From Ophiocordyceps camponoti-saundersi (nom. inval.) (Eukaryota; Ascomycota; Sordariomycetes; Hypocreales; Ophiocordycipitaceae): a DNA stretch of 64,000 nucleotides. Shown one piece after another: positions 34,287 to 44,467 of the stretch (positions within the stretch are counted from its first letter, which is position 1; every line of letters begins with the position of its first letter). The position numbers and the translations under genes were made by a program. The stretch covers positions 62,001 to 126,000 of the forward strand of contig PDHQ01000011.1 in the NCBI GenBank assembly GCA_003339415.1. The letters are read 5' to 3'. Below the pieces are notes generated by a model. It was not told the origin of the DNA. It worked only from the letters and a program-made list of their open reading frames with translations, and searched no databases.

Positions 34287-36422
34287 TCACACGTATCTGT
34301 CCAGCTGCCCCCTCCACCAGTTCACAACGACCGGAAACCACACATCCATCGTCTGGGCAAGGACAGGCGCCATCAGCTCGTTCGCCTCGTACAAGAGGAT
34401 GGTAGGGTCCACGCCTGGCACGATCCACCAAGGCCGGCCATGTGCCAGCTCCCTGCGTAGGTAGAATTTGATCTGCCGGGTGTTCGCCGACAGCCAAAGA
34501 CTCCTCTCGGCCCGACATGATAGATAGGCGTGAAGCGACAGGAGAAGCATCACCTGCCTCAGAGCCCGGACAAGGCCATCCGTCCGATACGATTTTTCCG
34601 GCTTCGCCATCGGCTGCCAATCCTTGCCGGGAATGCGCCGCAGTATAGGCAGCCGTAAGAGGCCCTGGAAGATGAAGCCCGTCAGGAGCCAACTCAGCCA
34701 CTGCCAGAGAAAGCTGATGAATAGGAACACGTCTGTCCAGGCCGTATACTCCTCTCTAGCCAGCACAGAAGCTATCTGTGCCGGACTACCGGCTGGTCGT
34801 CCCGTCGTCCTCGGCTCATCGTTGTTGCTCATGAACGGTTCGAGCGATTGGCGAGAGCTGTTGGTCAGGCTACCGAGCTCGTTGAACAACGTCTGCGGCT
34901 CTGAGTCCCATGGCACAATCTCGTGACCCTGTACCAAGTCGTCGTCGTCGTCTGCCTCCTGGGTCTGCCGCTGCGTCAGCCGCTGCTCCAGCTGCTTCTC
35001 CTTTGACTGGCTGGCTTTCAGATCACGTTCAAGACCCTTGACTTCCCACCGCACGTCTTCGAGCTCCTTTTCGCAGTCTTGTTTACTTTGTTCTGCTTCT
35101 ATCGCTCGCGTCTGTTCGGAAAAGAACTTTTGTCGCCAGTCGATGCGCCGTGAGCTGCCTGTGGATGGGCTGTCTTCCGGAGTCGGTGAGGGCCATTCAA
35201 CTTGTTCAATCCGAGGAGAATCTACTTTTGCAGGCGACGATGGTTTCATATCCTCCTTGACGACATCGTGCTCGCCGTGATTGCAGCTTGCTGTTTTCTT
35301 CGTGAGCGATTCCAGTTTCTCCTTGGATGCCTCATCGCTTTGGCGCAAATTGTGGTTGCGCCACTCCAGCTCGGTAATTTCTCTCTCGAGTCTCTCAATT
35401 TTCGTCTCCAAGTCACGATTCTTTTGTATCATATCCATGGCAAACGACATCTCTTCGTCGTCTGCATCCACCGTCGCCGCCCTCGTGGGCACTGCTTCCT
35501 CCTCCTCGACTTTACTCTCCGACCATGTGGACAGGTGCGCTTCGAATGTCGCAAACACCCGTGACAGCAAGGCGTGAAGACTGTTGATCATCTCACTTCG
35601 ACCTCGGTAGCCGTCTTTGCCAACATCTTGCTCGTCGTGACCTTGTCTCAGGTCTGCCTCGGATAGCGCCTGCAGGGCGTTGTGGGCCGCCTGGGTCATC
35701 TCAAGAAGCTGATCCCTGATAGCCTCTTCGGGACGCCGAGGAACGATCTCGTCTCGGGTCCAGGCCCATTCTTCGACGCAATTTTCCAAGTTTTCGAGGC
35801 TCGTTGCGAAAGCATCACGGACATGGTGGTCATGGTCATGCCTTGTTTCGGCCTTTGTCGAATCGGAATCCGATTTGATGGAGGGCAGTATTGTCTCGAC
35901 GACGTCAGCCCTGGATGGTTCAGTTGTGGCTTCCTGGGCGGCGCTTTGCAGCATCGAGTTGGACTTCCCAGAAGTTGATATGTTGTCCGCCAAAGCCTCA
36001 ACTGGCTCTGAGTGTGACGTGACGGTGATACAATTGTCGTTTGTGAAGTTGGCAGGCTCCGTGTCAGGATTTGTTTCGTCAAAGCATCTTTTCAACAGTT
36101 CCTCTGAAGGGATCTTCTCGCTGGCATCGTCCGGGTTCAAGCTCAAGCCCAAGCAGACGGGAGCAGAAGCCTCCTCAGCAAGATCGGCCATCGGGCGATT
36201 CAAGCCGACCGTTGAAACCCCTTCATCAGGACTGGCCGACTCCGTGTCCTCAACCGGCTCTAAGTCGGATTCGACGAGGGTGCAGCTCTCGCCTTCAGTA
36301 TCAGAATGCGAACGGCTAGGTGACAAGAAGCCGCTGTCGCTTTGTCGGTGGTAAAGATCGCTTGGCTGTGGCGCAAAGGGAAGCTGGGGCGGTGAGGGCG
36401 GACTCTGAGACATCGCGTCCAT
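34287..36422 (-). CDS. unidentified coiled-coil protein with C-terminal membrane segment (711 aa)
   Basis: Single exon from ATG 36422 (MDAMSQSPPSPPQLPF). The first 150 residues are acidic and disordered. A long charged helical region follows in the middle, with two coiled-coil stretches (NRDLETKIERLEREITELEW and, later, EAEQSKQDCEKELEDVRWEV). Near residue 575 is a strong hydrophobic block (DVFLFISFLWQWLSWLLTGF), then a basic loop and a weaker hydrophobic stretch (ALRQVMLLLSLHAYL). The end is WWRGQLDRYV. This layout suits a tail-anchored tether or organiser at the ER or nuclear envelope, but I do not recognise the family and assign no function. Confidence 0.7.
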   Translation of the reverse strand: MDAMSQSPPSPPQLPFAPQPSDLYHRQSDSGFLSPSRSHSDTEGESCTLVESDLEPVEDTESASPDEGVSTVGLNRPMADLAEEASAPVCLGLSLNPDDASEKIPSEELLKRCFDETNPDTEPANFTNDNCITVTSHSEPVEALADNISTSGKSNSMLQSAAQEATTEPSRADVVETILPSIKSDSDSTKAETRHDHDHHVRDAFATSLENLENCVEEWAWTRDEIVPRRPEEAIRDQLLEMTQAAHNALQALSEADLRQGHDEQDVGKDGYRGRSEMINSLHALLSRVFATFEAHLSTWSESKVEEEEAVPTRAATVDADDEEMSFAMDMIQKNRDLETKIERLEREITELEWRNHNLRQSDEASKEKLESLTKKTASCNHGEHDVVKEDMKPSSPAKVDSPRIEQVEWPSPTPEDSPSTGSSRRIDWRQKFFSEQTRAIEAEQSKQDCEKELEDVRWEVKGLERDLKASQSKEKQLEQRLTQRQTQEADDDDDLVQGHEIVPWDSEPQTLFNELGSLTNSSRQSLEPFMSNNDEPRTTGRPAGSPAQIASVLAREEYTAWTDVFLFISFLWQWLSWLLTGFIFQGLLRLPILRRIPGKDWQPMAKPEKSYRTDGLVRALRQVMLLLSLHAYLSCRAERSLWLSANTRQIKFYLRRELAHGRPWWIVPGVDPTILLYEANELMAPVLAQTMDVWFPVVVNWWRGQLDRYV

Positions 36423-36888
36423 GTTGGCTAGGATATCGAGTAAGTTCAAGACTGATGAGGGATGTAACAGGCCAAGAGTGGTTGAGGATATATACCTAGC
36501 CGCAAGTGTGTATCCTACACATACTCATACACGTCTGCCCATATGCCCTCAGCTCACGCGAGCAGTCCCTGTTCATGACAGACCGACTTCTTTTGTCTAC
36601 AACTGAACGCCTTTTTCAACAACGGCCCGGCCCGGCGTTGCGCACCAACCCCCTTCCCCCACTCAAGCCGCGGCGTTTGTACCCAGGAATCAGAACAGAG
36701 CGCGCCCCAAAACGCCGTTTGTCATTTCACCGCACAAGCCAGTGAGAGAGACAGAGAGAAAGAAAAGAGGTCGATGAATCCTTGCAGGAAACCATGGGCG
36801 TGAAGCCGTCTTCGCGTCATATTCCCCTTTCGTACATGCAAACAAAAGAGTTCCTTTCTTTCCTACTCTGAACAAGCGAGACGAGCGC
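36423..36888. other. intergenic region upstream of the coiled-coil gene
   Basis: Contains the promoter of the coiled-coil gene and the 3' flank of nse4. No further gene. Confidence 0.4.
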
Positions 36889-38250
36889 TTAGCAGTACCA
36901 ACTCCGAGCGCCCGGACCGGAGCTGGCTGCTTCTCGTCGGTTTTCGATCATGGGTTCCGTCAGGTTCAGCGTTTGGACCATGTCGCGCCAGGTTTTCATA
37001 TCAATCGACAGCACAGCTTGATGCTTCGACGCGCCGTGACGGGTAGCACCTTCGTCGTCTGCTTCCCGGGCGACAGGGGCTTTCGGATGGGAGGTTAGCA
37101 ATGACCATGATGATGATGGAACCGGAAGCCACTAAAGGGAAAACTCACCCAAAGATGGAAGTCCGTCTTCGTCCAACTCGATTTGTAACCTCCCATCGCG
37201 AATAAGGAAACTGACGTAAAAGATGTTTTCGACTGTCTGGGCGAAGGACAAGGGATTAACGACGAATCTCATGAGATCGAGACCGCCTGTGCTACGGAGG
37301 CCATGCTGATGCATTATGCGAGTCTTTTCCGCGTCGTCCATGTCATCTTCTATCAACTCGGCGACAATCTCCTGGGTATTGGTTTGGATCGTAAGAAGCT
37401 GTTGCAGGATCTTGCTGCAGATGGCCGTCAAGTCGTTTTCCTTTTGAGCAAGGTCTTCGACGCTGAGAACCTCGGGCCTCGTCTCCGTCAGGTTATTGGG
37501 GCGGAAGGGAGCGCTCCGCTTGCTTATCTTGCGAGCCTTCTTTTCCACCGACAGCGGCCCGAGGAGGAAGCCGGACAAGGCAGGTCGACGAAGATATGGG
37601 AGACAGGCGTAGCGTCCGAGGTGAGACCAGTTCATCATATCTCCATCGTCGCCGATGTCGTCATGGTCTGCGGCGGAATTGCGAGGGGCCCTACGACGCT
37701 GCCTCTGCGTACTCGACAGTTCCGGAGCTTCACTGTCGGCGATACCGGCGCCGTTCCTCATGTACGAGATGCACTTTGAGACGAGCTCGTCTGGGTCGAT
37801 GCCTTGCGATAGGCTTCCCTGGGTCAGGCGCAGTGCTTTACGATAGGACAGGTCTGTAGTGCTGACGAGGAGGCGCGAGTCGATGGTGGCCTCGGTCGTT
37901 TGACGCAGCTTCTTGGAAAGTTCGTCGGCTTTGAGGATGGTCTCGTGTAAGCCATTGGAGTCGGAACCAAGATACTCGTCACCCTTTTCGGTAAGGTCAC
38001 GCATCAGGTCGCGGTAGCTTCTCTGGACGGTTCGGCGCTCCTCCAGAGGCTGGTCCGGATCGTAGATGTCGTCGTCCATTTCGCGGTGATCGGTCTCCGA
38101 CGAAGATCGCCTCCGACGACGGCTTGACTGGCCATTGACGGCGACATCGGTACGTTTCCTTTTAGATGCCTCGGAGCGACCATTTCTTATCGGTGAGCCG
38201 TCCACGGAAGCGTCGTCGTCGGACGAAGGCCGCTGCACACGCGTGGGCAT
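36889..38250 (-). CDS. nse4: Nse4, kleisin subunit of the Smc5/6 complex (2 exons, 430 aa)
   Basis: Bridges the Smc5 and Smc6 heads in the DNA-repair complex, acting in the nucleus. Exons 37149-38250 and 36889-37079 (1293 nt). After a basic disordered N-terminus (SKRKRTD, SSRRRRRS) comes the kleisin N-terminal helix region (RRTVQRSYRDLMRDLTEKG, LKADELSKKLRQT). The family block NWSHLGRYACLPYLRRPALS and the C-terminal winged-helix block RFVVNPLSFAQTVENIFYVSF, DGRLQIELDEDGLPSL follow, ending across the intron in HQAVLSIDMKTWRDMVQTL. The start MPTRVQRPSSDD is preferred over an upstream in-frame Met because the sequence before it is not conserved-looking. Confidence 0.9.
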
Positions 38251-40124
38251 ACTGCAGCGCGTCGGTTCACGACGATGTGTGTATATACGATGGCTATGGA
38301 CGCGGTTAATTGATTTCCCAATGCGGCGCCCACCACCGAGTTGGTCGTCGTCGGCGACGCGTCCGTTTCGCGTCGTTGATGCCTGAAGAGAAGGCTTGTT
38401 ACTGGGCACGTGCTTGCAGCTAGTTAGTGGCGCCAAGAAGGCGGCGCCCCACTAAGCCGGAGATAGTTAGCCGCTATTATCCCCATCGTGGCGTTTCCCC
38501 GCTCCCACGTGACCCACCCCTCCGCTCCCTTTAAGGCTGGCTGGCGCTGAGACTAGGACCCCCCGAAGGCGGTGGTAGACTGATAGTGCCACTGCCGGAG
38601 TGGTGCCTAGGAAGGCTTTACCATCTGCTCCGTCAATAAAGGATTGCTCTTTTCTTTATCCGTTCTCGAGTGTTTTGGTGCCGTTTGACAATCCTCGGAA
38701 GCCATTCTTTGTCCGGTTTGTCCCGGCTTGTGCCGTTGCAACAAGCCCTGGTCCCAACGATCAGACTTCCTCTTGACCATCTACGGCGAACTTGTCATCT
38801 GAAAAATCCTCCGTCATCGGCCTCATCCTTTCTAGGCAACCCCCTAGTTAGTAGGCACCTACGGTGACGAGTGCCCAGCGATGAAGTGTTACACTAGGTG
38901 ATCTAATACAGACGAATACGAGCCATGCTGACCGATTGATTCACCTCGGCCTCGGGGCCAGACCGGCGAGCTTTACCGACAAATCCCGGTTGGTCTTAGG
39001 TTCTTTTTTTTCCTCTGAGGATGGCATAGTCGGGCCCAACAAACCGCCTTTTCCCCATGCTGGGTGGGAAACCTAAGCCTCGGCACAGTATACGTGTCTG
39101 TATTCGTACTTCTTACTTACAACACCTCTGTTGTCCATGACGCACACTCACGTTCACATTGCCCCGTTCATCTTATAACCCGAAGGCTGCAGGCCCAAAT
39201 GTCCATGCATACATACAGACAGAGATACACACACTGACAGCCGAGACGCCCATTGCAGAAAACCCCCTTTTTCCCAATCATCGATGTTCATGGTTTCCAT
39301 TTGACGCAAGGGGTTACGCCCAATGCCTTCTCAGGCTTCTCTTCCTTACCCCCCTCCCCCCCCCCATCCCCCTTTTCGCTCCGGAACACGGGGCTTATTA
39401 CACGGGCCTAGCAATAAGGTGATAGCATAGTCGCAACGCTAACGTCTGGATGCTGCCGCCGTGGAGCAAGTCTATAGACAAAGTTAGAATTAGAGCCCGT
39501 ACGCCTCATGTCTCGCACGACTTGTCTCTCGACTCCGTCTCAGACGGCTCTCATGACTTGTTGATTCTAACCTGGAGCTGCCAACCCCCAATAATCGCGA
39601 TGATGATACCGTTCGTCCTACTTGGACTAACGAGTTGCGCCTCGTGCACTGTGCTCTATCATCATCCCTATGATGCTCAGCAAGAGCCACTAATCGAGTC
39701 TAGCTCGCGCGCGCCCAGTCTTACGGTCCATCATCGTCTTTCCATGGCATCCGCTTGCTCATCCCCCACGGCGCCCTCTCGGCTGCTTGCTCGTCCGATA
39801 GTCCAGCGCACGTCCTCTTAATATGCTGTATGCACATCAACGATGGTACATCTGTCGATGCCTCCCCCCCCCCCCTCCTTTAACCGGCCAGTGTAACCGT
39901 GGCAGCCCCCCTCTCTCCTTTACACATACCCCCCCCCCCCCCTCTCGCCTCCTCCTCTCTCCTTTTAGGCCTTTATCGTCTCTCCGCCAGTCCGCGTCGT
40001 CATCATCATCACCGTCATCAATATCATAAGACTTCGCCTCATCAAGACTCTCTATACAGATGCTCCGCCTGCTCGCGGCCTTCCGTCCAGCTCGCGATCC
40101 CGACCCCGGCTCCATCTGTCAACC
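38251..40124. other. divergent intergenic region between nse4 and the 242-aa gene
   Basis: 1.9 kb without a supported gene. It holds a 32-bp inverted repeat at 38424-38455, several C runs near 39350-39366 and 39865-39945, and a C/T-rich leader before 40125. Frames at 39159-39422 and 39450-39821 show no recognisable protein. Confidence 0.45.
38424..38455. repeat. near-perfect inverted repeat (hairpin) upstream of nse4
   Basis: Arms TTAGTGGCGCC and GGCGCCCCACTAA face each other across a short GA-rich loop, with two extra bases in the right arm. It lies 174 bp upstream of the nse4 start. It could be a cruciform-forming promoter element or the trace of a small transposon end. Confidence 0.6.
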
Positions 40125-40982
40125 ATGACCGGAGCTTTACTTATCTCGCGCTACAGCGCCGAAGACCTCGAAACGGCGTCGATGCACTCGATGCACTCGA
40201 CCGCACCTTCCTATGGTGAGAGCCAACTGCCCCTGTTCTCCGGCTCTTACCTCAGACCCCGCCGGGAAGCTCACCGGCCTCTATACAGTCTCGGATGCTC
40301 CGTCCTACCACTCCAATCCCCCGTATCCCGACTCGGCTCCGGCCTACGCCCCGCTTGCTTCACCAACCTCACCGGCCCTTCCCCGACCTATGCTTGATGC
40401 TGCGCTTCCGTCTTCCGATGCCACCCGTCCGCGGTCCGTCGGCCTCCCGCCCATCCCTCCGGCCATGCCCCCGAGCGCAGTCTCCGTTCACAATTTCCGC
40501 CTCCCCACATGGTCGGCCAACAACGCTCCGGCCGCCCGCCACTATAAGAACGTGGCGGAGCGGCGAATCTCTGATGGCCGATATAACGTGACCGAGACGA
40601 TTCGTCGCCCCGCTCTCGGCGGTAGCTCCGCCCTGCCGCTCGATAACGGCGGTGCCTCTACCATGCAGCCAAGGCCCCTGGAGGACCCCTATCTGGTAGG
40701 GGAGGTGGCCGCCGCCCAGGCCCGCCGCGAGAGGCTCGCTCGCGAGGAGGGTGACGATATCCTCATCCGAGAGGATAGGCAGTGGGACTGGCTGCTCGGT
40801 ACGTTGCGATGGCTCGTCGGGACTGCTGCAGATGCTGACGAACGCCTGCCTCAGCTCACATGAAGGTCTGTGAGGAGCGTCAGAGGAACTTGACCAGATT
40901 TCGCCAAAATGTCGATACTAATCAGCGAAAGACGCTGTTGCACCGCATTGGTGGACGGCTACTGCCCTCGACATTGATCTGA
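40125..40982 (+). CDS. unidentified conserved-type fungal protein (3 exons, 242 aa)
   Basis: Exons 40125-40215, 40289-40798 and 40855-40982 sum to 729 nt. The N-terminus MTGALLISRYSAEDLETAS runs through intron 1 into SDAPSYHSNPPYPDS. A Pro-rich region, a short folded-looking block (VHNFRLPTWSANNAPAARHY, KNVAERRI) and a C-terminal basic helix (DWLLAHMKVCEERQRNLTRF, then RKTLLHRIGGRLL) follow. Each junction keeps the frame and the helix, which supports the model. I know similar fungal proteins only as uncharacterised. No signal peptide or transmembrane helix. Confidence 0.7.
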
Positions 40983-41260
40983 CATTCACTCTTCCCCTAT
41001 TTCTTTGCATCGCCTGCGAACGGCATCAGCATTCCATCATCATGAATCGCATATGACAGCCGGTATTATGTAGTCGAATTTGGAGAATTGCGATCCGCAC
41101 ATGTGATTGGAGAAGCCTGTAGCGGCACTGGAGCTCATGTCTGAAGACGCCTATCACGGAGCTCCATCTAACCGTTATGAATATACATGTTCCACAACGC
41201 CTGCATCCCAACTGACTTGACCGCGATCTCTTTCGCCAGCGGTGGGCGAACAAGCAAACC

Positions 41261-42041
41261 TCATCCTTTGCTTCGCGAGTTGAGAAGAAGTGCGACGATG
41301 AGGCTAGAGCATCGTTAGCCTACCCTTCAGCGGGCATGTACGAGCGCAGACTCACCCGTAGAGACCCAAAACCTCGCCAAAGATGAGAATCAGAACCATG
41401 CCAACAAATATCCTCGACTGCTGCATGAAGGCGCGCACGCCCGTGTCACCGACGATGCCGATGCAGTACCCAGCTGCGAGGCCCGTCATGCCGACGGCGG
41501 TGCCACACGCGAGATGCATAAAGCCTCTACCAACCGGTCAATCCGTCTGTTTGACACACTGATCGGGCGCTCGATGGGGACGTACGAGAAGAGTGCGTAG
41601 CTCTCGTTGCCCGGCGGTGACAGGTCTTGGGCGATGAGGACAGATATGACGAGGGAGTAGACGGCGATGATACCCGACATTACGACGGGAATCAGACACT
41701 GGCGGCCATCGGTCAGCGAAGACGAGTGCGTGAAAGATCGGCGCCGCGTTGATACCTTCATGATCAAGTCCGGGCGGAAGGTACCGACACCCGCGATGCC
41801 GATGCCGGACTTGGCGGTACCGTAGGCGGCACCGATGGCTTTCAGTCGTCGTCAGCTTCTCTGGATGTCGGCCGCTGTGAGGGTAGAAGGGGAACGCCTA
41901 CAGCCGAAGACCATGGCGGCCGCTATGCCAGCCTGGTGGGTGACAAGTTAGCCCCTCGAGAACGTCTCGTCGTCGTTAAATGAAGTGCAGACTCACCATG
42001 CCTATGAATGGCGCGAACTTTGGGGCCAGCTCAGACTCCAT
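41261..42041 (-). CDS. vma11: V-ATPase proteolipid subunit c' (Vma11 type, 6 exons, 161 aa)
   Basis: Part of the membrane rotor of the vacuolar proton pump. Exons on the minus strand: 41997-42041, 41902-41932, 41756-41838, 41586-41698, 41356-41526 and 41261-41303 (486 nt). The spliced protein starts [20 protein letters not shown] and has four hydrophobic helices. The essential proton-carrying Glu lies in helix 4 ([20 protein letters not shown]), and the end is NSRSKG. The blocks [20 protein letters not shown] and GFMHLACG match c' (Vma11) better than c (Vma3), which is why I call it c'. The high intron density in such a short gene is normal for fungal proteolipid genes. A Vma3 identity remains possible. 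Confidence 0.9.
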
Positions 42042-43012
42042 GGTGAGGGCGAGCGAATACCTATGGTTGCTGGGAGCCGCTGTTGACGTTGGGATTCAGA
42101 TGGCGAGACTCGAGAGCTGGGTGTTTCCAAGAAATCACGTGTCTCGAGGAATGGCTTTGTCAGCTGACAAGTAGGGAATTTACCCCTGACTGACTCGCTC
42201 TCTCGCTCTCTGTTTAAGTGCATCGCGGGTAATAAGGGGTAGATAAATTGATAACAGATGAAAGTCTTGGAAGACGTGCCAGCGGTCGATTGAGCACTCG
42301 GACAGGAGGTTTTCTACTTCCTGGAAGATGGTACACGAGACGCCTTGAGTAGAAGAATGCTGGCGTGGACTCTATGTACATACATATGTTACTGCATCTC
42401 GTGGTTTAGGACTGATTGTCTCAGTAGGCGGACGGGGGTTTTGTAAGAGATGATGATGGTTGGCCTAGCTTCGCCATAATGGAGGAGTGACTATCCGTAC
42501 GGAATACGAGCGAGATGACAGACGTGGAAAAAGCATGCTAACATCTAGGATTACCAGCTGACCGTGTCAAGGTTACGGATACAGCTGCCGGGAAATCACA
42601 CTCTCGCGGGTTTCTGCGCAGATAGGTAGCCTATACCGTACGGATTAACGATCGTGATCAAGTAAAAACAAGCAATCGCTTGGTACAGATACAACCTGTG
42701 TTGTATGTAGATATTCGTCTTCAGCATGCACGTAGGTAGGTACGGATATGTAGTATGCAAGTCGAACGTCCATGCATGTAGGTAGGCAGGAAGGTACTTA
42801 GGTATGTAAGTACGCTGCTTCAACGGTCGAGAGAATCTAGATCTTTGAGAGGCGGTGCTCGGCAGCTGCCACATTGCTACCGATTGATGCGAAGGAAGAG
42901 AAGCCACAAGGTCACAGCGAGAGCTGTCAAGGAGAAGTGTGACTGCCCCAATGCAATAGAGGGGAGCACTTCATCAGTCCTCCATCAGGGGGGGCGCAGG
43001 TCACCGTACTAC
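42042..43012. other. vma11 upstream region
   Basis: No gene supported. Contains several TAGGTAGG/TACGGATA motifs between 42720 and 42805. It ends at the TRIM-like element. Confidence 0.4.
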
Positions 43013-43177
43013 AGATGAACAGGATAGACGGCTGCATCGGCCAAAGAGAGTCAATTTGGTAGGCCCCAAAAAGGGGGAGTAAGAGATGATGTCCACGATA
43101 AGTCTGACCCGGCCTGCGGGTGCCAATTTAAACCCCCAATCAGCCTCCTCGGCGCCTGCCTCCACAGGCCGCCACCA
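43013..43177. repeat. terminal direct repeat, left copy
   Basis: 165 bp from AGATGAACAGG to GGCCGCCACCA; identical to 43653-43817. Preceded directly by ACTAC. Confidence 0.95.
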
Positions 43178-43652
43178 AGTTTTTCACCCAATTTTCAGCA
43201 GCAGAAGAAGAAGAAGAAGAAGAAGCCGGCCTATCGGTCTCGCGATCCTCGAAGAAGCAGAAAAAAACATAGGGGCACTCCGGCCCAAATACACACGGCA
43301 ACGACGGCCGGAAACAAGGCACACAGGCCAGACAAAAGCAGAAGACAAAGGGCACTCCGGCCCGGGCACGACGACCCAAAGAAACAGAAAAAACAGAGGC
43401 ATCGGCGGCGTAGGGCGGTATTCTTCTCTCTCAAAAGCAGTAACAGCAGCGCCGGCAGCGGCGGCGGCGGCAGAAGGTGATTATCGTCGGTAGTAGTAGT
43501 AGTAGCAGTGCCGGCGGCAGCGGCAGAGAGGTATCGTCATCGCTATCGTCAATAGCGGCGGCAGCAGGCGGCAGGTAGGTATCGTGAAGAATAGACATTA
43601 TCGAGGGAGACGGTCGGCACTACGGGGCTATGGCCCCCCTGTCTCGGTCACC

Positions 43653-43817
43653 AGATGAACAGGATAGACGGCTGCATCGGCCAAAGAGAGTCAATTTGGT
43701 AGGCCCCAAAAAGGGGGAGTAAGAGATGATGTCCACGATAAGTCTGACCCGGCCTGCGGGTGCCAATTTAAACCCCCAATCAGCCTCCTCGGCGCCTGCC
43801 TCCACAGGCCGCCACCA
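43653..43817. repeat. terminal direct repeat, right copy
   Basis: 165 bp identical to 43013-43177, offset by exactly 640 bp. Followed directly by ACTAC. Confidence 0.95.
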
Positions 43818-44467
43818 ACTACCTATCAGCAGTCGGCTGAGGGTGGGGGAGCCTGCCGTTAAAGCTGGCCAATCACGGCACGGAAGAAGAGAAGGTATCT
43901 AGCTTGTATCTTCATGACTCAGGAACGTGTTCTAAAAGCCCAAGTGCCACTTCCGGGACGCGTCAACTAACACCCCCACTCTCACGAGTTGTATTTACCA
44001 GTATTACCCCGGGCTTCTTTGTTCTGCGCAGTACTTAAAAGCACTTCTCGTATCCACGCGTGGGTCGTGCCGCAAAGAAGACAGTACTTTACAAATACTT
44101 GCGCTCCCCATCCACTTCCCCTCGTGATACCTATTTCCCAGCCTCTGGCCCTCGCCAAATCGCCCGCTTCTTCTCCCCGTCGCTACGAATCGCGGGCGAC
44201 GCACCAATCCCCGCCAGCAGGCTTATTCACTCTCCCGGATCTTTCGTCCCCTGCCGAAGGGCCATTTGCTCTCGACTGGCCGTTCACTCTCTCTGCGTTT
44301 CCAGGTGCGTCTCCGGCGGCCCCTTTATCGCCAGTCGGCGAGGCTGACGCGAGCTCGCGTCTCCTCTCCTTTCATCCCGCCTTGGAGCTGCTGCTGATGC
44401 GCTCGCCAGGCTTTCATCTCGACCATCCCTGCGCTCGAGAAAAAAGAAAAAGACATACATAGTCACC
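43818..44467. other. upstream region of the Bqt4-like gene
   Basis: 650 bases with no other gene. The last 350 are C/T-rich leader sequence typical of fungal promoters. Confidence 0.4.

Larger units (their letters stand above)
43013..43817. mobile_element. TRIM-like element with identical 165-bp terminal direct repeats
   Basis: Two copies of the same 165-bp sequence, 43013-43177 and 43653-43817, are identical at every base by eye and enclose 475 bp of unrelated sequence. The unit is flanked by a 5-bp direct duplication, ACTAC, at 43008-43012 and 43818-43822, as expected after retroviral-type integration. Read on the minus strand the repeat begins TGGTGGCGG, and the inner side of the 5' repeat starts GGTGACCGAGACAGG, a possible primer-binding site; a purine-rich GGGTGAAAA precedes the other repeat. 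The interior has GAA repeats and no coding capacity. Size and structure fit a terminal-repeat retrotransposon in miniature moved by an unlinked autonomous element. No such family is known to me with this sequence. Confidence 0.7.

Noticed and set aside
41261..42041. Calling this gene V-ATPase subunit c (Vma3)
   Set aside because: [15 protein letters not shown] and GFMHLACG match the c' pattern better; Vma3 remains a weaker alternative.
43086..43493. 135-codon plus-strand frame inside the TRIM-like element
   Set aside because: Starts within the terminal repeat, is low-complexity and shows no reverse-transcriptase, integrase or gag motif.
43013..43817. Reading the paired repeats as a CRISPR array or DNA transposon
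   Set aside because: Only two long copies, so not CRISPR; the repeats are direct, not inverted, and the flanking duplication is 5 bp, which fits LTR-type integration.
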